Positions 58,637 to 64,000 of a stretch of 64,000 nucleotides of DNA are shown in pieces. The notes under the pieces are model-generated. The model did no database searches. It saw only the letters and a list, made by a program, of their open reading frames with translations, and had not been told where the DNA came from. Within the stretch, counting starts at the first letter, position 1; each line of letters opens with the position of its first letter. The DNA is from Candidatus Woesearchaeota archaeon (lineage in GTDB: Archaea > Nanobdellota > Nanobdellia > Woesearchaeales > UBA10216), in NCBI GenBank assembly GCA_016192905.1, contig JACPTG010000001.1, positions 165,005-229,004 on the forward strand, written 5' to 3'. The position numbers were made by a program, and so were the translations under genes.

Positions 58637-59205
58637 CAATCCCTTACCTTCCTATAGCCTATCACCACAAGCAATGCCAGTATTAGCCCCAGGATTATAA
58701 ACCTTAGCACATCGGTGAGGTTACTCCAGTTTCTTATCGTAGCCACTAAAATGCTCAGCACGCCTCCAAGCAGGAAACCTGCGCCCACTGACTCCACCCC
58801 TACGAGAACACCTGCAGCAACGGCTGCAACGCCGATTACCACCAGTATCAGGAACACGTCGCCGTTATACTCGTCATGAGCCTTCTGCCAGTCATTATGG
58901 CACGTCTCGCAGCGGTATTCGTATGGGCATCCTGACTCATTGTACCTGTACTGAATGACCCCCTTTAAATCGGCGCAGTTCTTATACGCATACTCAGGCA
59001 CATTAAACCCGCGACATGAATCATGGCTGTCTGGATAAGCATTTACAGGCTTCTCCGGGTATGGCCTGCCCTGCTCCCTGCAGTAATCCTCATACTTCGG
59101 CTCCTTATAAAATGTGGCTATCCCATAGTTCACAAAGAGGTTAAGGACTATTGCAATGGCCACAGCCAATGCCCACTTCCTTATTCCTGTCCGTTTTCCC
59201 GCCAC
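58636..59205 (-). CDS. Membrane protein with cysteine-rich loop, 189 aa
   Basis: The protein has one N-terminal helix (WALAVAIAIVLNLFVNYGIA), an outer loop with six cysteines (DYCREQG, DSCRGF, KNCADL, SGCPYEYRCETC) and three C-terminal helices (FLILVVIGVAAVAAGVLVGV and following). The frame is open to 59355, but that part would overlap the nog1 gene; a TATA box at 59231 and the GTG at 59205 fit a leaderless start. Function unknown. Confidence 0.75.
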   Translation of the reverse strand: MAGKRTGIRKWALAVAIAIVLNLFVNYGIATFYKEPKYEDYCREQGRPYPEKPVNAYPDSHDSCRGFNVPEYAYKNCADLKGVIQYRYNESGCPYEYRCETCHNDWQKAHDEYNGDVFLILVVIGVAAVAAGVLVGVESVGAGFLLGGVLSILVATIRNWSNLTDVLRFIILGLILALLVVIGYRKVRD

Positions 59206-59227
59206 GAGCGCAGCGCACTTAGTTACC

Positions 59228-59238
59228 TTTTTATAAGG
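59228..59238. promoter_or_regulatory. TATA box shared by divergent leaderless genes
   Basis: TTTTTATAAGG contains the palindrome TTATAA (59231-59236), 28 bp before the nog1 ATG at 59259 on the plus strand and about 31 bp before the GTG at 59205 on the minus strand. Both genes would be leaderless from one box, as at 6224-6231. Confidence 0.55.
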
Positions 59239-59258
59239 CTTTCCATTCGTAATATGAA

Positions 59259-60233
59259 ATGAATTTCCAAAACATTCCGAAAGTGGAGAAATACGACTTT
59301 TACCTTGATGTGGCCTTCCGGCGGGCAAAGGAGGCTGCAGAGAAGGCAGGCACAAAAGTCAGGGGTAGCGGGCTCAGGCGCGCATCTGTAATAGAGGCTG
59401 AACGCATCAAGAAGGCGGCTGAAATCCTGCACCGGCACCTTCAATCCATCCTCAAGAGCTTTCCCATGGTCGAAGAGCTGCCTGAGTTCTACAGGGAGCT
59501 TATAAGATGCTGCGTTGACGTTGACAGGCTCAGGAAGTCCCTTGGCGGAGTGCTGTGGGCTGACGGGCAGGTCAAAAGGTTCTTCCGGATTTATTATGGA
59601 AAGCTGAGGAACTCCAAGGACCTTGAATCACTGTTCAAGCACAAGCGCGGTTTCTATGGCAGGGTAAGCAGCACAATCAAGCAGATAAAAAACGAGCTGG
59701 CCTACCTCGACGAGGGAAGAAGAATAATGCGCAGGATGCCTGACGTAAAAACAGACATCCCCACCATAGTGATTGCAGGCTTTCCAAACGTAGGCAAGAC
59801 CACCCTCCTCAGGGCGCTGACAGGAAGCGAGCCTGAAATAGCCTCCTACCCATTCACCACCAAGGGCTTAATGCTCGGGTACGCCGGGCAAAACGGGACT
59901 AAAATCCAGGTTATTGACACACCCGGCCTGCTTGACAGGCCATTGGCGCAGCGGAACAGAATCGAACTGCAGGCCGTCCTCGCCCTCAAGCACCTCGCGA
60001 ACAAGGTTGTTTTCATGATTGACCCGACGGAAACCTGCGGGTATGAAATGGAAGAGCAGCTAGCCCTTCTGAAAGACATAAAGGAAACATTCAATCAGGA
60101 AATAACCGTGGCCATAAACAAGACAGACCTGGCCACCCCGGAACAGATTGCCAACGCGAAAGAAAAGCTGAAGAAATACAGGAGCATAGAGATATCCGCA
60201 GACAAGAACAAAGGGACTAAAGAATTGTGGTGA
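59259..60233 (+). CDS. Nog1-like GTPase
   Basis: The 324-residue protein has the NOG1 N-terminal helical domain (YDFYLDVAFRRAKEAAEKAG) and a GTPase domain with G1 GFPNVGKTTLL (about residues 174-184), PFTTKGLMLGY, G3 DTPGLLDRPLAQRN and G4 AINKTD. Archaeal Nog1 acts in assembly of the large ribosomal subunit. It is next to the L10e gene, separated by one gene. The end overlaps the start of the kinase-like gene. Confidence 0.93.
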   Translation: MNFQNIPKVEKYDFYLDVAFRRAKEAAEKAGTKVRGSGLRRASVIEAERIKKAAEILHRHLQSILKSFPMVEELPEFYRELIRCCVDVDRLRKSLGGVLWADGQVKRFFRIYYGKLRNSKDLESLFKHKRGFYGRVSSTIKQIKNELAYLDEGRRIMRRMPDVKTDIPTIVIAGFPNVGKTTLLRALTGSEPEIASYPFTTKGLMLGYAGQNGTKIQVIDTPGLLDRPLAQRNRIELQAVLALKHLANKVVFMIDPTETCGYEMEEQLALLKDIKETFNQEITVAINKTDLATPEQIANAKEKLKKYRSIEISADKNKGTKELW

Positions 60234-61422
60234 CACTTGACAAAGCAGTGGAATCAGAATGGACTGAGCTGGGCCGGGGAAAATCAGGCATCGTGTTGAA
60301 AGGCACGGTTGATGGCAGGCCTGTCGCGAGGAAAAAATTCATCGGGCATCCGGTAGCTGACTTCTTCAACATAATCGCACTGGGGACGCCAACCCCATAC
60401 AGAAGCAATATTCACGCTGTCCTTTCAGCTTATTACATGTGGATATTGGACAACTAAGGCTGTATTTAAGGCAGAACCAAGATGAAATCAAAGGCTCACT
60501 TGGGAAGACGGCATTTCTGCAAATGGAAGCCGATACAGACGCCCTTGAATTTAACCAAAAGATATGGAAATCAGCGGGCAGGACAGAAGCGGGAATACTG
60601 CACGCCCGGAAAACAGGAAGAATAACTGAAGGACAGGCTGAATTTTACAGGAGGCATCCTGCACGGTGGTATGGAAGAGAGGCGGCAAGAATAAGCTGGA
60701 AGGCATATTCAAAGCTCACAAGAGACCTCCCATTGGCAGTGTATAACAGGCTAACGATGAACTTCACAAATGACTTAGCCAATGCCGGAAAATTAGCACT
60801 CAAAGCAGCCAGGTTCTTAGCTTCCACAGAATACCGGACTGAAGCCGGGAGAGATTACATATGCGGAAGAATAGGAAGATGGGAGACAGACGGAAACCTG
60901 ACACCAGAAGAAGCGGATTTCTACAGGCAAAAGCTGGAAAGCGAAAAGATAAGCGCATACCTACCTGACTTCGGAGTCCACCTTGGGATATTTTTCGCAT
61001 CAAAAGCGAGCTACCTGGCTCCAGCCCTTTATGCGCTTCACATGATAGATGAGGCAGCAGGCATAACCATCATGTCAGGCGGCTCAATAGCAAGAGGCCT
61101 GTACACAACCGCCAGATTCATCCAATCATCAACAAAAGGCATGGAAAGGCCCTGGATCGCCCTTGGAGTAAGCTGGATTCATGTGCTTGGCAGCCTCGCC
61201 TATCCCCTGCAGCTTTCCAGAACCGGCACAGAAAGCGACAGGAAACTCGGAGAATTCCTTGTTTATGACACATTCACATCCATTGGAAGAAAGATCCCGA
61301 TATACGGCGGGGAAAACACGACAACAGAGCACTTCTTCAACCATATTCCAGACATATTATTCAAAAACAGAACCCTCACTTATTCTCAACAACCTGAACA
61401 GAAAACGAGCAGGACATCTTAG
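60227..61422 (+). pseudogene. Kinase-like membrane-associated protein gene with a probable frameshift
   Basis: The first frame (GTG 60227 to 60457) reads ELGRGKSGIVLKGTVDGRPV then ARKKFIGHPVADFFN, a glycine-rich nucleotide loop and an invariant-lysine-like strand of a protein-kinase-like fold, and stops after HAVLSAYYM. Another frame takes over at about 60439-60457 (GTG 60439 to 61422), 327 residues, with LRLYLRQNQDEIKGSLGK and later hydrophobic helices. The two join without gap or overlap in sense, so a one-base indel in one gene of about 395 codons is more likely than two genes. It could be a sequencing error. Confidence 0.6.
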
Positions 61423-61897
61423 TCAGGGCCTTACGCAGGGCCTCCTTTGCAACAGGGATATTGTCCCTGTCCACGCCAATATCCATAACAGCCCTGCCCT
61501 TCCTTACCTGAGCAGCAACGCCAATCGGCTTTCCGAAGGACTTCTGCATGCCAGTGCTCATCCTGTCAGCGCCTGCGCCTGAAGCAAGCGGGTTCTCCCT
61601 CAGGACATGAAAAGGGAAGACCTTCAGCCTGAAATAGTAACCGAGCTTCCCAAGGTTGCCCTCAAGGTGCCTGAGGCTAGTCTGCCTCGCCGACTCAAGG
61701 CTCTCCTGCCTAATCTGGACACTGGCCTTGGGGATGAGGTTCAGGACGTACTTATACTTCCTGTTCTCGCCCATCTCAAACCGCGATATCTTAATATTGG
61801 GCGTCATCCTCACGAATGACTTGCCCTTGAACTTTGAAATCCTCGTATTGGGCCTCTCAATCGTCCTGTAACTAACCCCTTTCCTGAGCTTTGCCAT
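61376..61897 (-). CDS. rpl10e: Ribosomal protein L10e (uL16)
   Basis: The 173-residue protein is the archaeal/eukaryotic form: RTIERPNTRISKFKGKSFVR near the start, QIRQESLESARQTSLRHLEG and VFPFHVLRENPLASGAGADR, where the last is the loop near the peptidyl-transferase centre, then MSTGMQKSFGKPIGVAAQVR. It lies in the large subunit near the tRNA elbow. Its 3' end overlaps the converging gene by 47 bases. Confidence 0.96.
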   Translation of the reverse strand: MAKLRKGVSYRTIERPNTRISKFKGKSFVRMTPNIKISRFEMGENRKYKYVLNLIPKASVQIRQESLESARQTSLRHLEGNLGKLGYYFRLKVFPFHVLRENPLASGAGADRMSTGMQKSFGKPIGVAAQVRKGRAVMDIGVDRDNIPVAKEALRKALTKMSCSFSVQVVENK

Positions 61898-61932
61898 GGA
61901 GAAGGGAAAAGAGAGGCTGTTTAAAAAGATTG

Positions 61933-62373
61933 CTACAAATGAACAATATTTGCCTTAGGCAATTGCCTGCAAAAAAACTCTGCCAGGAGCCTCCTGTGAC
62001 ATTTATCAGCCTCTGCCTCCGAACAAAGCAGACAAACCCCCGCTTTATCCCCGGCTAATTTATCCTTAAACCTTTCAAGTTTTCTATCCTTAATCAATTC
62101 TCCGAAACCTTCCGCATATTTCTCCCAGTCCTTGTCTTTTCTATAAGTTTTCAGGAGGCCTTCAGTTGGAGAAAATTCTGGCACGATTTCATATCCTATC
62201 TTCAGGATTTCCTCCAGAATATACTTAAGGTCCCTGCTTTTAGCGAATCCAGACAACTGCGAGTCCCTCCTTAATCTCGTATCAATTATCCTGCTTACCC
62301 TGTTTCTGTCCAATATTTCTGCAAAATCCTTCAATGACTTTTTTGCAAACCCTATCGTAAAAATAGTCACCAT
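61933..62373 (-). CDS. DUF488-family protein, copy 2
   Basis: The 146-residue protein begins TIFTIGFAKKSLKDFAEILD, then SRIIDTRLRRDSQLSGFAKS, and ends with VCLLCSEAEADKCHRRLLAE. The IGF/IGH start, the D-x-R turn and the C-x5-8-CHR end are the marks of DUF488. The two members here are divergent copies. It is the last gene of a three-gene operon, with two bases between it and copy 1. Function of DUF488 is not settled; links to nucleic-acid metabolism have been proposed. Confidence 0.85.
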   Translation of the reverse strand: MVTIFTIGFAKKSLKDFAEILDRNRVSRIIDTRLRRDSQLSGFAKSRDLKYILEEILKIGYEIVPEFSPTEGLLKTYRKDKDWEKYAEGFGELIKDRKLERFKDKLAGDKAGVCLLCSEAEADKCHRRLLAEFFCRQLPKANIVHL

Positions 62374-62375
62374 TT

Positions 62376-62828
62376 TCAGAAGTTCACAAGCGTCCTTTGG
62401 CCAATTCTTTGAACAATCCCTTTCCTGCTTATGTCCTCAACCGTAAACCCCTCATCGGCAAGCCTTAAACCTATAAATCTCCTGTGGCACCTGCCATAAT
62501 CAATCTCCGAGCACATGATTGCTGCCCTGCGGCCATTAATCGCCCTGCGAAGCAAAGCCATCCCCCGGGTAAACTCCTCCGAATTCAGATATTTGGCGAA
62601 CCACTCCGGATTCCTCCTTCCCCCCAGCACATTCCCCATATGCACATACTCAATGTCATCTTTGGCTAAAAAGCCCCTTATGCTGCCCTCATTGAACTCA
62701 GGGACGTACCTGCTGAACGGCACGCTTCTGACATCAACAAGCAGATCCACCTTCATTTCATTCAGCAATCCTACAAACTCGGCCGCTTTCATGTTTCCAT
62801 GACCAATCAAATATGCAGCCTTTGGCAT
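62376..62828 (-). CDS. DUF488-family protein, copy 1
   Basis: The 150-residue protein starts AAYLIGHGNMKAAEFVGLLN, then LLVDVRSVPFSRYVPEFNEG, YVHMGNVLGGRRNPEWFAKY, and ends IMCSEIDYGRCHRRFIGLRL. All DUF488 motifs are present, including the CSE...CHRR pair. It stands two bases after the dual-OB-like gene and before copy 2. No transporter or kinase is linked. Confidence 0.88.
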   Translation of the reverse strand: MPKAAYLIGHGNMKAAEFVGLLNEMKVDLLVDVRSVPFSRYVPEFNEGSIRGFLAKDDIEYVHMGNVLGGRRNPEWFAKYLNSEEFTRGMALLRRAINGRRAAIMCSEIDYGRCHRRFIGLRLADEGFTVEDISRKGIVQRIGQRTLVNF

Positions 62829-62830
62829 TT

Positions 62831-63886
62831 TTACCTTTTCAACCTTGTAAATAACTGCAAAATCTCCTTGACTGCCCTAATTTTCCCAAGGATATCCTCG
62901 GGGACAAATTCCTCTATCCTCTCCTTCGGGTACCATACCCTCTCGAATTTACGGCAAAATACAACCATTCTTTCACTATCATATTGGCTTATTCCCTTTT
63001 TAACCATTTCTTTTTTTATTATTTCCTTCAATTCATTTTCCCTTTTTTGCAGTCTGCCCAATGCCGCCTTGGTTTCGTAATACTCATCCATCAGTTCGGG
63101 ATCCAGGGTCCCGGCTGACTGGCCTTGGAATTCAGGAACATGCTTTGTCGCTGCTCCCTGCATAGGAAACAAAGCTGCATAGTCAATACTTTGCTCATAC
63201 TCAGGAACTGTATTTATTGCAACAGCCATTGGCCAGTAATCGCCTTTCCATAGCTCGGCAGTCAAGCCTACAACAATAAAAAATCTTTCGGTGTTCAGAA
63301 GGCGTTTTACGTGCGCCCCATTCAACCTGAGATAGGGCGCATTCATTTGTTCCAAAAAGTCTTTAGCAAAAGCCAGGAATCTTAAGTCGGTGCAGGGCAA
63401 GCTCCTTCCATTCTGGTTTTTTATGCTTACCCCACCCACACTGAAATCCACCCGGGCCTTGACCTCTTCATCCTCGTTCCGCAATTCCACAGAATCAAGG
63501 GCTACAGGCCCGAGCATGATTAATGAACGGTTTTTCACCTTTAGCAATGTGCAGATGTCCAGCCCTGGATTGGAGGCAATCATTGAATTTTCGGATAATA
63601 TTGAGAAAAGCCTTTCTCTTTCCGCGTCCATTAGGCTTTTCACATGGGTTATGCGCGTGTTTTCATCAATAATGTAATTCTCCTTCTGATATCCTGAAGG
63701 ATCGGCCTTTCCAGTGGAAAAATCATAAACGCATGAGGGTGAAATGCACATATTGTCATTCAGCATGATATCTGCCAACACCAGTATTCTTGCCTTAACC
63801 GGCCTTAGCCAGTTTAAATTTTCATCCACCCCGGCTATGCAGACCCCATTATCCCTTCTTGATACAGCTAAAATGGTGGCTTCCAT
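62831..63886 (-). CDS. Dual-OB-like protein with C-terminal coiled region
   Basis: The 351-residue protein starts EATILAVSRRDNGVCIAGVD, then ENLNWLRPVKARI, with strand-rich sequence to about residue 230 in two similar halves (second near DFLEQMNAPYLRLNGAHVKR and RFFIVVGLTAELWKGDYWPM). This plan is that of the dual-OB domain proteins found near DUF488 genes. The C-terminal 80 residues form a coiled coil (YETKAALGRLQKRENELKEI) and a basic tail. OB folds would bind single-stranded nucleic acid. It starts the operon. Confidence 0.65.
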   Translation of the reverse strand: MEATILAVSRRDNGVCIAGVDENLNWLRPVKARILVLADIMLNDNMCISPSCVYDFSTGKADPSGYQKENYIIDENTRITHVKSLMDAERERLFSILSENSMIASNPGLDICTLLKVKNRSLIMLGPVALDSVELRNEDEEVKARVDFSVGGVSIKNQNGRSLPCTDLRFLAFAKDFLEQMNAPYLRLNGAHVKRLLNTERFFIVVGLTAELWKGDYWPMAVAINTVPEYEQSIDYAALFPMQGAATKHVPEFQGQSAGTLDPELMDEYYETKAALGRLQKRENELKEIIKKEMVKKGISQYDSERMVVFCRKFERVWYPKERIEEFVPEDILGKIRAVKEILQLFTRLKR

Positions 63887-64000
63887 TCATCCAGAGTATA
63901 CGACGCCATTTAATTAACTTTGCCCAGGCCTGTCCAGTGACCAGCGGGTTTTATCGAAAATATATTTGGAAAAAATTAAAAAGCCCCCTCCATTCGCCTG
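63887..64000. other. Sequence upstream of the dual-OB operon
   Basis: AT-rich sequence up to the window end; TTAAATGGCG on the minus strand near 63905-63914 is a possible TATA element for the operon. No gene is visible. Confidence 0.3.

Noticed and set aside
1-64000. CRISPR arrays
   Set aside because: No set of short, evenly spaced direct repeats was seen; the recurring TAGCAGGCTG sequences are scattered kilobases apart.

Overview
The window is archaeal and most resembles the DPANN group (Woesearchaeota, Pacearchaeota or Diapherotrites-like); the lineage is inferred, not proven. The evidence is archaeal-type EF-1alpha, ribosomal proteins S10 and L10e, Alba, Pth2, Nog1, SepF, archaeal short triosephosphate isomerase, pilins with class III signal peptides, many TTTATATA promoters about 28-31 bp before start codons (leaderless genes), and a tRNA-Arg without encoded CCA. 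Base composition is mixed, with clearly AT-richer islands near 22-24 kb, 46.5-47.6 kb and 61.9-63.9 kb.

Layout. 0-7.4 kb: two-subunit 2-oxoacid:ferredoxin oxidoreductase, Pth2, Alba, two paralogous membrane proteins around tRNA-Arg and a minimal Fic/Doc gene, and a LysE-type exporter. 7.5-12.6 kb: an amino-acid kinase and prolyl-tRNA synthetase whose junction is duplicated in direct orientation on both sides of an inserted glycosyltransferase/methyltransferase pair. 12.6-21.8 kb: a long cluster of pilin-like and surface proteins, one with dockerin-like calcium loops. 21.8-26.6 kb: small regulators, a nucleotidyltransferase, NYN and VapBC genes, and one gene broken by an in-frame TGA.

26.6-33.3 kb: a three-gene cassette of unknown function built on an unusually large TIM-barrel protein, then an AbrB-nnrD-antiporter operon. 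33.4-38.2 kb: membrane proteins, including two tandem paralogs with low-complexity tails. 38.3-44.9 kb: two toxin-antitoxin pairs, S10/EF-1alpha, a second pilin-like cluster, TpiA and SepF. 46.5-47.5 kb: an AT-rich operon of two tiny proteins and a CHAT/caspase-like protease. 47.6-51.6 kb: a heat-shock operon (Hsp20 remnant, grpE, dnaK, K+ channel, dnaJ). 51.6-61.9 kb: VapBC, DUF475, OGG1-like glycosylase, a candidate structured RNA, NYN, malic enzyme, DUF411, an epimerase, Nog1, a frameshifted kinase-like gene and L10e. 61.9-63.9 kb: an operon of a dual-OB-like protein and two DUF488 proteins.

A dispersed MITE-like repeat (TAGCAGGCTG ends, about 155-180 bp when complete) occurs at least nine times between genes, mostly as one-ended remnants close to promoters. 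The best candidates for undescribed systems are the CHAT-like operon (46522-47547), the dual-OB/DUF488 operon (61933-63886), the TIM-barrel cassette (26610-30579) and the repeat family.
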